This document shows positions 24,301 through 34,260 of a stretch of DNA of 64,000 nucleotides, one piece after another. The DNA is from Alnus glutinosa (Eukaryota > Streptophyta > Magnoliopsida > Fagales > Betulaceae). The stretch covers positions 35,025,804 through 35,089,803 of the forward strand of contig NC_084888.1 in NCBI RefSeq assembly GCF_958979055.1, written 5' to 3'. Numbering within the stretch: the stretch's first letter is position 1; each line of letters begins with the position of its first letter. Below the pieces are notes generated by a model that was not told where the DNA came from, made no database searches, and saw only the letters and a list, made by a program, of their open reading frames with translations. A program made the translations under genes and the position numbers.

Positions 24301-26302
24301 AAACCTGACACAACTTCAAAACATAAGAATAAGCTTCATAAATTGCGTAGATGATTTGGGTCGGCCCCACAGAAAAGCAAGGTATCATAAACAAATAACA
24401 TATGGGAGATATTAGTCTTTGTCCCCACATAGAAGTTAGATAACAAACCTCCACTCACTGCAGCTGAAATCATCCTACCCAACGCCACCATCAATATGAC
24501 AAACAGGAAAGGAGACCCCATAAGAAATCACGTTGGAACTTCTCAATACGGTTTGCAACACTCATAGGGACAGGAAAGGACATTAAGTACGTAGGTAAGT
24601 TGGATAAGGTGCTCTTTATAAGGATAATCTTACAACTCTTAAACAAATACAACATTTTCAAACTAGCTACCAACGTTCTATCTTCTCAATTACACTGTCA
24701 AGTATATGCTTAGCCTTATAGGATGCCCCCAACGGAAGACCAAGATACTTCAAGGGAAAAGATGTAACCCCACAACTTAGAATCCCAGTCAGCCCAACCA
24801 CATTATCAACATTTCTCACATAAACCAATTCTGAGTTGGCTAAGTTCATCTTCAAACCTGACACAACTTCAAAACATAAGAATAAGCTCCATAAATTGCG
24901 TAGATGATTTGGGTCGGCCCCACAGAAAAGCAAGGTATCATAAACAAATAACATATGGGAGATATTAGTCTTTGTCCCCACATAGAAGTTAGATAACAAA
25001 CCTCCACTCACTGTAGCTGAAATCATCCTACCCAACGCCACCATCAATATGACAAACAGGAAAGGAGATAGAGGGTCCCCTTGCCTCAAGCCACGAGAGC
25101 CAATAAAGAAGCTTGTGGCAAAGCTGTTCACCAAAACTAAGAAATGGACCGAGGAAATCCAATAAGCTATCCATGAGCAGTATTTCCCACCAAACCTGCA
25201 CCTTCTCAGCATATGCAGCGGAAAATCCCAATTAACATGATCATAAGTTTTATAATATTTTTGAGTTTTTGGAGTTAAGTGCTTCTTTTTCTACATTTTA
25301 TGAGTTCTCTTGTATACTACCTGTGTACTAGGCTTTCACTCCTCAACGCTTTGATTGAATATACATTACATTACCTATTAAAAAAAAAAATTGATCATTA
25401 GTTTTTTTCTAAGTCCATTTTACAAATAATCCCCGATTCTCCATATCTCATTCTGTTATCAAGGCATTCATTGGCAATAAGAATAAGATTTAGGATCTGC
25501 CTACCTTTGATGAATGCATTCTGTGACTTCTCTAGGTTATTTAATTGTCAGTTATCAAATTTTCCTCTAAATTTGAGGGTCAGATTTCAAGTCTACTTTA
25601 GTTTGGTTGTAGATGCCAAATATTGTTTTGCTTCTGTAATTAGATAGGCTGAATTTTTGAATTACATTGGCAAAGTCACTTGCAATTGACATGTCTGAAC
25701 AAACCAAAAAATAAAAAATAAAAGGATATGTTTGAACATTTGACCTGCTTGCATGTCTGTTTGGTAGTTTATCAATGTTCTTTTATGTAGCTTGTCAGGA
25801 GCGTGCTTTCTGCTGTCTATCCATTTGTACTCAATTAGTAAATCTGCATTTGTTAATTGGTCTGTCGGGTGTACTTTGAGACAATTCTTTTAAGAATTAG
25901 AAAATCTAAGTAATGTTCAAGGATTCTGCTGCCCTAATTTATTATTGAAGCTTTTAATAGAATAGTTGCAATGATATTCTAATATTCCCATAGTACATAT
26001 TTTTTTTGCTTCCCTTTTAACTTGACATGGTTTACTTAAGATGAATGTCATTGTTTCAGCAAGTTCTAGATGTTGAAGATGAGAAATTGAAAGGTCTGAG
26101 GAATGAATTGGGTGATGAAGTTTACAAGGCTGTGACAACAGCTTTAATGGAAATAAATGACTACAACCCAAGCGGGCGGTATATAATATCAGAATTGTGG
26201 AACTTCTCGGAGGGAAAAAGAGCTACACTCCAAGAGGGAGTCACATTCTTACTAAATGAATGGGAGGAAGTAGTAGCTAAACGCAAAAGGGGAATGCGTT
26301 GA
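18365..26302 (+). CDS. IDN2: IDN2-like RNA-directed DNA methylation factor (zf-XS/XS/XH protein)
   Basis: A complete gene. Coding exons are 18,365-19,265, 19,510-19,691, 20,098-20,187, 20,286-20,573, 21,018-21,227 and 26,060-26,302. All have GT..AG borders and consistent phase and predict 637 aa, close to Arabidopsis IDN2. Domains: acidic N-terminus, zf-XS (CPYC at 43-46, QHASG), XS RNA-binding domain about 110-225 ([44 protein letters not shown]), long coiled coil about 240-500 ([19 protein letters not shown]), and XH domain about 500-637 ([32 protein letters not shown]). In Arabidopsis, IDN2 binds dsRNA with 5' overhangs through XS, dimerises through its coiled coil, pairs with FDM/IDP paralogues and acts downstream of Pol V in RdDM in the nucleus. 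The 4.8-kb last intron is packed with LINE debris. An FDM-type name is possible, but the residues fit IDN2 best. Confidence 0.93.
21436..21457. repeat. Run of 22 C in the last IDN2 intron
   Basis: An unbroken C run followed by an A-rich stretch, inside the intron. Its length is uncertain for technical reasons. Confidence 0.85.
21773..22981 (-). mobile_element. LINE fragment A (3' part) in IDN2 intron
   Basis: Antisense to the host gene. The 3' tail shows as T-rich DNA near 21,773-21,800. The body encodes pieces of the L1 C-terminal region ([14 protein letters not shown], matching [19 protein letters not shown] in fragment B), with many stops. It breaks off at about 22,981, where the poly-T end of fragment B begins. 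The piece 22,830-22,975 is repeated at 23,870-24,040. Confidence 0.75.
23073..23882 (-). pseudogene. LINE C-terminal zf-RVT domain ORF
   Basis: A 269-codon open frame with the plant LINE reverse-transcriptase zinc-binding module: [20 protein letters not shown], then [13 protein letters not shown], then [17 protein letters not shown]. It is the tail end of a LINE ORF2 and lies inside an intron, antisense. It is not an independent gene. Confidence 0.85.
23963..25068. repeat. 553-bp tandem duplication inside LINE fragment B
   Basis: The segment 23,963-24,515 is repeated directly as 24,516-25,068 (offset exactly 553). I count only a handful of differences (for example ACCACTC/ACAACTC, CCAAACGG/CCCAACGG, CTGCAGCTG/CTGTAGCTG), so the copies are about 99 percent identical. 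The duplication is much younger than the LINE insertion itself. Confidence 0.92.
25260..25391 (+). mobile_element. LINE 3' end fragment, sense orientation
   Basis: The block ending CTCTTGTATACTACCTGTGTACT..CATTACCTATTAAAAAAAAAA has the look of a plant L1 3' UTR with poly-A tail. It lies right beside the 5' side of LINE fragment B and in the opposite orientation. Confidence 0.55.
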
Positions 26303-27120
26303 AGGTTGGTATAAGTTTCAGATACTTTACTGTGAAAAATTAAGGGCTGATAAAATGGATAGCTGTTTGAGATATTCATTAATAATATTAGATATTGGTA
26401 GGCTAGCATGTAGATGAGTTTTGAATTTGGCCTTTGCTACCTTTCTGATGAGATTTTGCTACTTTTGCTAGGTGGCATTCCTTTGGTAACTGACTAGGCT
26501 AGGTGGCTTCTTTTCATGGAAAACAATTTTGATTATTGGTTATAAATTTAACAGTGACAGAAGCATGAGTATACACACCAAGTTACTTCGTTCTCTAAAA
26601 GAAGTCTTCCGCAAATATTGCATTTATATTCAGCTTAAATAGTCTAGCTATTATGCTAAAGTCATATATTTCCCTATTCAGTAGCCCTTACATACCTGTG
26701 AATCGTGATTTCAGTATTTTGTAAGCAAAGCGATATTGAATTTTTCTGATGTGGAAACAATGTTGCTGGTTGCAGGAAATAAATATCTGAGTCCCCAAAT
26801 GTAGCAACTACGGAGATGGAATGATCTTGCCCCCTTTACTTGATGGGGGAATGTGTCTAGGGCATTTCTTCTCTGTAAATTATGAAATTTCATGTTGTAC
26901 GAATTCTGCTCTCCATGAGACAACTTGTTGTATGAACTGCATTCATGAACCCACGCCAACACTTGGCATTCCTGTTGTACAATGGATGGAAAACCTATTC
27001 CAATAATGTAACCTTTGATCGATATGCAACTTCTGTTTTAAATAAGCTTTTTCCCTGTTTCTCGATTGTCAAGAGTTACCATTGTAGTCACATTCAGCCA
27101 ATATAATAAGGTGTGATCTA
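26303..27120 (+). other. 3' UTR region of IDN2-like gene
   Basis: The sequence after the stop is non-coding. A possible 3' UTR acceptor (GTTGCAG) lies at about 26,776, and AATAAT and AATATAATAA polyadenylation-like words near 27,003 and 27,100. The exact 3' end is not determined. Confidence 0.4.
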
Positions 27121-27901
27121 AATTGGTTCCTAGACATATTCAAACATCAAAGGTCATTCAATTAGAACGAAGCCCTCTATTCATGGCTGGTCACTCTGTT
27201 CATGGGATCTTGCTTCATTAGTGGTTAGCTTGAAGGACTTTCTTACATAACTGTGGGTGGTACAGGATTACTTGGTCTTTAGTCACAGAAAGAATAGGCT
27301 TAGCCGCTAAGTCTCTTGTTTCTTTAGAAATTCTGCACTGGCAAGTTCCTCCCTTTGGTTAACTGAAAGCATTGGATTGGTGATCAAAGGAAAAGGTCAA
27401 AAATTCTCCCCAAGGAAGGCCCCATGAATTTGTGTTTCTGATCCTATTCTATGAATTTGGATAATCTACTTGCAACTGATGCTGTAGACTGTAGTAAACA
27501 CCTTTCATCATACTTAGGGTCCATTGCAATTGCAGATATGTATTCTTATAACAGTTGCAACTTTCTTTAGAAAGCATAATAAAAGTATTATGAAGGTGCC
27601 TTCTTGGCAGCTCTGATCGTGAATTTAGAAGTGTAGCACAACTGTGACTAGCTGCCCAAATTGAAATTTAGAAGGGGTGCCTGGAAGGTCCGACTAATAT
27701 GCCAGCAAAATCTAGACGAATTGACTCTTAAAATATGCAGCAGCTGTGTTTAAGAAGGCATGATATGGGAAGGTTGTCCCTTTTCTGGGATTTCCCCATC
27801 TTTCGTTTTAACACAAACATTAAAGAAAAAACTTGGAGAAAGCTTCATAATAACTTCGACAAAGGCACAAGAATGGTTCTTAATTATAGTGTTTTTGAGC
27901 T

Positions 27902-28088
27902 GAGTAATGCTAGAAACTATATTTTTATCTTACAAGCATTTTACAATACTGACAAGTGACGAGACAATTCCAATCAATTATTGATCAATATTTGTTAAAA
28001 AGAAATAAAATCTAAAGAGTTGGTTAAGAATATCACGTCAGTACTGTGGGATAGTTGTGAAATAAAAATGTAGTATATAACATTACTC
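27902..28088. mobile_element. Small MITE, GAGTAATG ends (copy 1)
   Basis: It starts GAGTAATGCTAGAAACTATA and ends ACATTACTC, with a complementary interior (TTTTTATCT, GTATATAACATTAC). The same family occurs at 28,120-28,280, 46,920-47,090 and 50,385-50,510. No coding capacity. Confidence 0.6.
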
Positions 28089-28119
28089 TTTTAAGTTTTT
28101 CCCGTATTGATTGAAAATA

Positions 28120-28280
28120 GAGTAACGTAATACACTACATTTTTATCTCACTTTGCTAATGTAACACTGTCAATGATCAGCTCTTGTTTAAAGAGAAAAA
28201 ATTAAAAAATCTAATGACTAATTGATAGTATCACATCAGCAAAGTGTGATAAAAGTGTAGTATATATAATTTTTCTCTTG
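28120..28280. mobile_element. Small MITE, GAGTAA ends (copy 2)
   Basis: Head-to-tail with copy 1. It shares CTACATTTTTATCTCACTTTG with its own complement CAAAGTGTGATAAAAGTGTAG and the core TTGATAGTATCACATCAGC. Confidence 0.55.
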
Positions 28281-28759
28281 AAAATATGTCATGGTTCTTT
28301 GTTTTTTCCTATCCATATTGATGAGGACAGCATAAATTTTCTCCAATGCAATGTGATTTTTCTTGCTTTAGTAAAAGACTAGAAAAGCTAGAGTATACAT
28401 CGAAACAAACAATTTTTTTTTTTTTTTGGGTCAGATTATTTGACACCCAAAATTTGGGCCAAGATATACTTTATCTTGTAAAATTGTGTGTCCAGAATCG
28501 AGGTTCTTCTGCATGCATGTGATAAGCCCAGTCTTTAATCGAGTTTACACTCTTAGATCCTATGAACACGTTAAATGCATTAAAAATATGAGGTATAACA
28601 CAGTCAAATTGATCTCTAATGTAAGACGTGTAATTCACATTTTTATAGACTGAAGTATGTAATTTCTCGAGGGAAGCTAGTTATTCACCTCTCTCTCACA
28701 CACACAAGAGAATCAAAGTAATTTGGAGATTAGGTATGACGTAGTTTTGAACTTGGTCT

Positions 28760-28887
28760 TTGTCCATATCAAAAGCTGCCACCTTTTCTCCCCCTTCTCT
28801 GCCTTTCACTCCAAAGCCACTCACCGCAGAGCACCATAGCAGCACAAAGGCTGAACTTGAAAGTAGAAACCATTTCCCCACTACTTG
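28760..28887 (+). other. Possible 5' UTR exon of the XS-less IDN2 paralogue
   Basis: A C/T-rich block without in-frame ATG, ending CTACTTG/GTATTT, lies about 700 bp before the first coding exon of the downstream gene. This is a guess from composition and the donor-like end. CTCTCTCTCACACACACA just upstream (28,690) would fit a promoter-proximal tract. Confidence 0.3.
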
Positions 28888-29589
28888 GTATTTTAGTCTC
28901 TTTTCTTTGTTCTTTTCTTGGATTATGGGTAAAAAAAGGATGCATTTTGTTTGCCATTTTACTTGCATCCTGAGATTTGGGTGCAATGAATATTCCTTAT
29001 TTGTTTGTATTTCCAATTATTTCCGTGATTTATGTCCATCCTGATTCGATTATGTGTGGTTCTCGAACTTTCTTAAGCAAAATGTCTACTTTTATGCTTT
29101 CTTTTTTTCCTTCTTTTCTTGCCTGGGGTTTTGGGAGATTTGGGTTTTTGGGAATCGTAATTTTTATATTACATTTGATCTGGTTAAAGCCAACTTAGTT
29201 TAGTTCTGTTATCCATCATGATGATGAGGATTTTATCTATGATTAAGATTAGGAAACATTATTAATGTGTTTTATTTTCCCGTCTCTTTATTAATACTAT
29301 TTACGATTAGATTAATCAGCCCAAATGATTTTCTATTATAAGGTAAAAAATGACGATGGAAGAAGAAGCTTTTACTCTGTTATTTTCCACTTGTATAAAT
29401 TGATAGTAAAAAGCCCGTATAATTTTTACTTCACAAACAACTGTTTATGCATAAAATACCCTCAAAATGTCCATTTTCTAGATGCATGAAGTCCTAAATC
29501 TGATACCCTTGGCTTTAGTTCACGTAATGGTTCAATTTGCTTAAACTTATTTTTGACTGATGCTGCAGGCACCTAAAATTTTTGTCCAG

Positions 29590-32500
29590 ATGTGGAACCA
29601 CAACTATGAAGATGAATTAATCAAATGCCACAGATTTGCTGTGGGCCTTGCAAAGGAGATTGATTACAAGAACCAAAGGTTGTTGGAGATGGAGCATAAG
29701 TATAATGAGACAATGGCTACTGTTTGCAGACTTAAAGAGGAAGTTAAATCCAAAGACACGAGATTTTTGGAAATGAAGCAGAAGTACAATGAGTCCTCTG
29801 CAACTGTTAAAAGGCTGATGAATGAAACAGATTTGTTGCATTCAGGTTTGTTATTCATTTAAGTTATAAAAGAACCTTACTGTATCATTCTTTGTTTATC
29901 GTTATCATGTCATGCATATATATCAATTAGGCACTGGTGGGTGTTGTATTTAGTAGTAAGATCAAAGTTCTGAGATTGAATGTCTCTAAAAGAGGCTTTT
30001 CCTAATTTCTTAACATCTATAAGACAATGATAGAAGTTTTAAGAACCGTGAGAGGACGTTGGTGGAGCTTAAGTCATTTTTCTTTAATACTCTTTATATT
30101 TGGACAGCTGTGTTTTTAGCTCATTTGATGCTTAGTTTTCATGATTTCCTTGTTCTTTTCTCTACTTTTAGCTAGGTGTTTCTCTTCTATACTTTCTGTG
30201 TATCCGGGTTGTGCATTTCGCTTTTATATTTCGATTACTTGTCAAAATAAAAATAAGACAATAGTTCTGAATTTTTCTTCATGAACAATTTTTTACAGTA
30301 TTGTTTGTGCAGGACAAATTTTACATGAACATCTAGATTAAAATTTTGATTAAAAGGTAGAAGGTCGAATACGGTTGACTTCTCATTGCTCATATGAATA
30401 GAATCTTGTAGGAAAATATTGCGGCAAGATACTTCTTTTAGTTTCTAAGTGACAAACCATGAACTGTGTTCTCTTTTGCTTTCTGATACTGCAATCCAAA
30501 TTTTTCTAATTCAATAAATTTCAAGAGATAAATGTGAATCTGTCCCTATGGAAGTCAGGAGGTGACTTTGATCTGTTAATGCTTCTAAGCCACTCCTGAT
30601 TCTAAACTATACTTAGTGGATGCAAGCTTGTCAAGTAGCATTTCTCCTAGAAACAAGCCACTTCAGGATATTATTGTCAGTCTCTGAACTTAATTTATTA
30701 GATATATACATTATGAAGTTTGAATATGTCTCTGAAAGGGCTTATCAAAAAAAAAATATGTCTCTGAAAGGGTTTTTTGTTTCCTCCTTTCATGTTAGTC
30801 TCACTTCCATTCATTCAACTATTCTGTGTTGTTTACATATATCACTGCACTTATAGTTTGCGTAGTCGTGCACAACATTTAGATTTCTCGGGTATTTGTT
30901 GATAATATTTCCCCTTTCATCTCCCCAGAGATGAGAAAAACGCAGTCCATCAACAGGAAGCCGGATGAGGCCTTGAAATGTAAAAAGAAAGAGCTCGACC
31001 AGCAAGCCAAAGAATTGGAAGAGAGTAAAGCCCATAATGACCTGGAGCGAAGAAGTTTTTTGAACGACATTGAAAAGGTTAGTACAGTAGTCAATAGACA
31101 CCTGAACATCTCTTTGAAAACTTCAATATTACAAGAATATTAAAAAGAATTACGTTGAATTGGCTCAATTATATGATTGCATTCAGTTATTAATAAGATT
31201 TTTTTTTTTTTATAAGTACTTATTAATAAGATTATTTTTTTTATAAGTACTTATTAATAAGATTATGTTAAGCATGGTAAAGTGATGCTGCATCAGTTCA
31301 AGCCTTTGGAAACTTTTTGGTGTTGTCTTGTCATTGTCAAATTTCAATCAAGGGTGTGAATGGGAATGGCTATTCAAATTAGCATATTATCTGTCATTGT
31401 TTGTAGCATTTCTTTACTTTAAGTGTAGTTACAGAATCTTGGCTATAATTTTGTATAGAAGGATCTCAATTGGTTCTCTTTAAGTTCTTAAAGTCCTGAG
31501 AAAGCTGCTGTTATGTGCTTTTCTTGAGTGAAATGGATTTAGGGAAGAAGATGAAGAACATGATAGAAATAGAGGGTAAAACAAGGACCAAAGGCTCTTG
31601 GAGAGGCCTATCTCTCTTACAAACCATGGGCTCTTCGAGAGGCCCGAGCTCTCCAGGACTAATTACTAACTAGACTCAATATCTTCTCTTTTCCTACCTT
31701 CCTTCTCCATTCTATGGGATTTTATAGGAGAATGTCTTTTGCCACCTCATCCCCTTCTAGAACATTTTGGCCAACCGAATATTGTTAGCTCCTAGATACC
31801 TCCAGCTCACTACCTTCTAGAATACCCCTTATATCCCTTACATACCCATTATATCCCTTACAGCTGCAGTACTACATTTTCATACTGCTGGCTCTTAGTT
31901 GTATAACTGGTCACTAGGAGCTACATTCTATGTGGTATTACAGGGAAGTCGAAGAATGTGCATGAACTGTGCTATAAAGATCGGCATTCAGCTAGAAGGG
32001 GCTAAAGAGTCTTTTACGTGTCTTAGGAGATATGCTAAACATGGGCGAGAAGATCCTTTCTGTTCCAACAACGTTAAAAAAGTTGTCCAGCAACCCTTTA
32101 TACAAAAAGCAATGTAGTTGAAAATTGGGTCTAAATATTTAGATTATTCCAGGCTTCTGCTTAGAAGCTGCATTCTATATGGTATGATAGAAAAGTGAAA
32201 GAATATGCATTAACTGTGCTATAAAGATTAGCCTTAAACTAGACAGGCTAAAGCATATTTTATCAGTCTTAACTATCAGATTGTAACTGCTCCACAATTC
32301 TACACTGTATTCTATCAACATCGGTTACATCCAGTGAACCTGCACTGAAAGAAAACCTCGAGATCTACTTTCCCACTGTTAATACATTCATGTCTCAAGT
32401 TCAACTATGCGATGTCCCCTGAAGTTCAGGGAATAGTGTTATTCTAATTAACTAAAATAGCTCCCAAGTGTATGCTTCGCAGAATCTTTCTTCTTTTTAT

Positions 32501-33489
32501 TTTTTATTTTAAATTGTTTTTCATGTCTTGACATTAATGTTTTATTATGTGAATAAGCTGGATGATGCACTCAGTAATATACACTTGATCCAGAGGAATA
32601 ATGCATGTATCACTTTCACAACCAGAGGAATTATAAATGTACTCTTTCTGATAAGTTAGAGATTGATGGTAATTTTTGATAAGCTGACATAAAAAGTTCG
32701 ATTGTAACTCATGCAGTTGAAAGAAGAATTGCAGGCTCAAGAGGAAAAGACAGATGCAATAGAAAACCTTAACTCTGTTCTGTTGGTTAAAGAGCATATG
32801 ATTAACCAAGAGCTACAAGAGGCTCGCAAAGAATCAATAGAAGTATGGCTTTATTTCCCCCACTTTTTGCATGCAATTCGCCAGTTGTTTCGCTTTGCTA
32901 GTTCCACCTCCAAAACATGCTAATAAATGTCCTGGCTGTTTTGCCATGCAGAGCTTGCAAAATATGTTGACTGGGCGATCAAAACTGGGAATAAAAAGAA
33001 TGGGGGAGGTTGACTGGAAACCTTTTGGAGATATATGCTCACAGAAATTCCCTGGTGAAGACTGGGCGAAGATATCTGCTGAATTATGTTCAGAATGGCA
33101 AGAAAAGTTGAAGAATCCACATTGGCACCCTTTCAAGAAAGTCATGGAAAATGATGAACCACAAGTATGTTCATATACATATACATTTTGATGCTTTTGT
33201 GACCTTTAATATTAGTTGTGACTTGAGAATGCCAGAAAATGGTGAAATACAGGAACAAATAGATGAAGGCGACGAAGACTTGAAAGAGTTGAAAACTAAA
33301 TGGGGTGAGGATGTATACGAGGCTGTTACCAAAGCATTGCTGGAAATGAATGAAGTCAATGCAAGTGGGAGCTATGCAGTCCCAGAAATTTGGAACTTAA
33401 TGGAGGACAGGAGAGCCAGTATGAAAGAAATCATTCAGTATATAATCAAGCAATTGCGGGCTCATATGCGTAAAAGAAAACGTTGTTAA
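29590..33489 (+). CDS. XS-less IDN2/FDM paralogue (coiled coil plus XH domain)
   Basis: Predicted coding exons: 29,590-29,845, 30,929-31,077, 32,717-32,842, 32,952-33,164 and 33,253-33,489. All have GT..AG borders and keep phase, giving about 326 aa. Residues 1-177 are coiled coil and contain a direct internal repeat (LLEMEHKYNETMATV / FLEMKQKYNESSATV). Residues 178-326 form an XH domain (LGIKRMGEVDWKPF, WHPFKK, NASGSYAVPEIWNLMEDRR) like that of the IDN2-like gene 3 kb upstream. No zf-XS or XS domain is visible between the two genes. Counterparts of IDN2 exon 4 and the first half of exon 5 are also missing, replaced by a 1.6-kb intron with repeats. No stops occur in the exons, so the gene looks intact. 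It might still dimerise with IDN2-type partners but should lack XS-mediated RNA binding. A start in an upstream exon remains possible. Confidence 0.8.
31919..32275. repeat. Imperfect direct repeat in the paralogue's intron
   Basis: About 105 bp at 31,919 (AGCTACATTCTATGTGGTATTA..AACTGTGCTATAAAGAT) recurs at 32,166 with about 80 percent identity. It lies in the intron that replaces the missing coiled-coil exons. Confidence 0.75.
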
Positions 33490-33931
33490 TGTTGGCACCA
33501 GGTCTCACTTTGTAAGTTTTCTTCAATTGGCATACACCATCTTTTTCGCAATTGTTGTTAATAGTCTACTCTCCATAATGATTAATGATATATATAGTAC
33601 CTTGGTATTTTTAGAAGTATGAGTTTATGATTTCATGAGTTATTAAAAAAAAAAAGAAAAAAAAAAAAAAGAAGAAGAAGAAGAAGAAGAAGAAAGTGGG
33701 TGGCCTCCAAACCACCGGTGATGGCTAGGGGTGGCTCATGGCCACCTTCTTTCCTTCATTTATTTTTTTAAAATAATTATTTTTTAAGTTTTTAATATTT
33801 TGCTTTTTATATTTATATATATATATATTTTTTTTTTTATTAAGAGTAACATATGTCGTTACATTATTGGCATTAACATGATACCTAACAAAACCCGTTA
33901 ATTTTTTTTTTATGGAATTTGGCTGCAATAA

Positions 33932-33987
<56 letters not shown>

Positions 33988-34080
33988 AGCATACTTTGAA
34001 CCTCTGATTTTATTTTCATATCAGTAGAGTTTCTTTTGTCAATCTGCATCTGACACCCAAGCCACACAAAACTATTGGGC
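33490..34080. other. Intergenic DNA with simple repeats
   Basis: After the stop codon there is 3' UTR-like DNA, a (GAA)n tract (about 33,671-33,695), a GGGTGGCC/GGCCACC block (33,697-33,745), and an (AT)n tract at 33,934-33,985. No gene is supported. Confidence 0.6.
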
Positions 34081-34084
34081 TGGG

Positions 34085-34260
34085 CTTGAGATGGCTCCAA
34101 GCGGCCCAGATTGTCCAGTTGCCGCCCTTCAAACCCTAGAATTGATGCGATCCCAGCTATAAAAAGTCTTGCCTCCTACCTGCAACCCTATTACGTGCTC
34201 TGTGCATTGCACGAGATCTCAATCTCTGTTATTGCACGAGATCTCAATCTTTGTTTTCTG
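34085..34260 (+). promoter_or_regulatory. Orphan promoter: site II, telo-box, TATA
   Basis: GGCCCA (site II core) near 34,104, then AAACCCTAG (telo-box) near 34,132, then CTATAAAAAG (TATA) at about 34,158, within 70 bp and in the order seen in ribosomal-protein and translation genes of plants. A 25-bp direct repeat built on TTGCACGAGATCTCAATCT follows (34,206-34,256), where a leader would be. No recognisable protein follows. It may drive a non-coding RNA, or be what is left of a gene. Confidence 0.5.

Larger units (their letters stand above)
22982..25231 (-). mobile_element. LINE fragment B (RT and zf-RVT part) in IDN2 intron
   Basis: Antisense L1-type LINE, truncated at its 5' end. Its poly-A tail is the T run at 22,982-22,999. 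It contains the zf-RVT frame (23,073-23,882) and, further right, the C-terminal half of reverse transcriptase (24,667-25,212) with [18 protein letters not shown] and [16 protein letters not shown]. The catalytic box reads [12 protein letters not shown] where LINEs normally have FADD, so the enzyme is dead. A 553-bp tandem duplication lies inside it. Confidence 0.85.

Noticed and set aside
32555..32600. Possible extra exon of the XS-less paralogue (LDDALSNIHLIQ)
   Set aside because: An acceptor-like AAG precedes it but there is no usable GT donor, and it does not match IDN2 exon 4.
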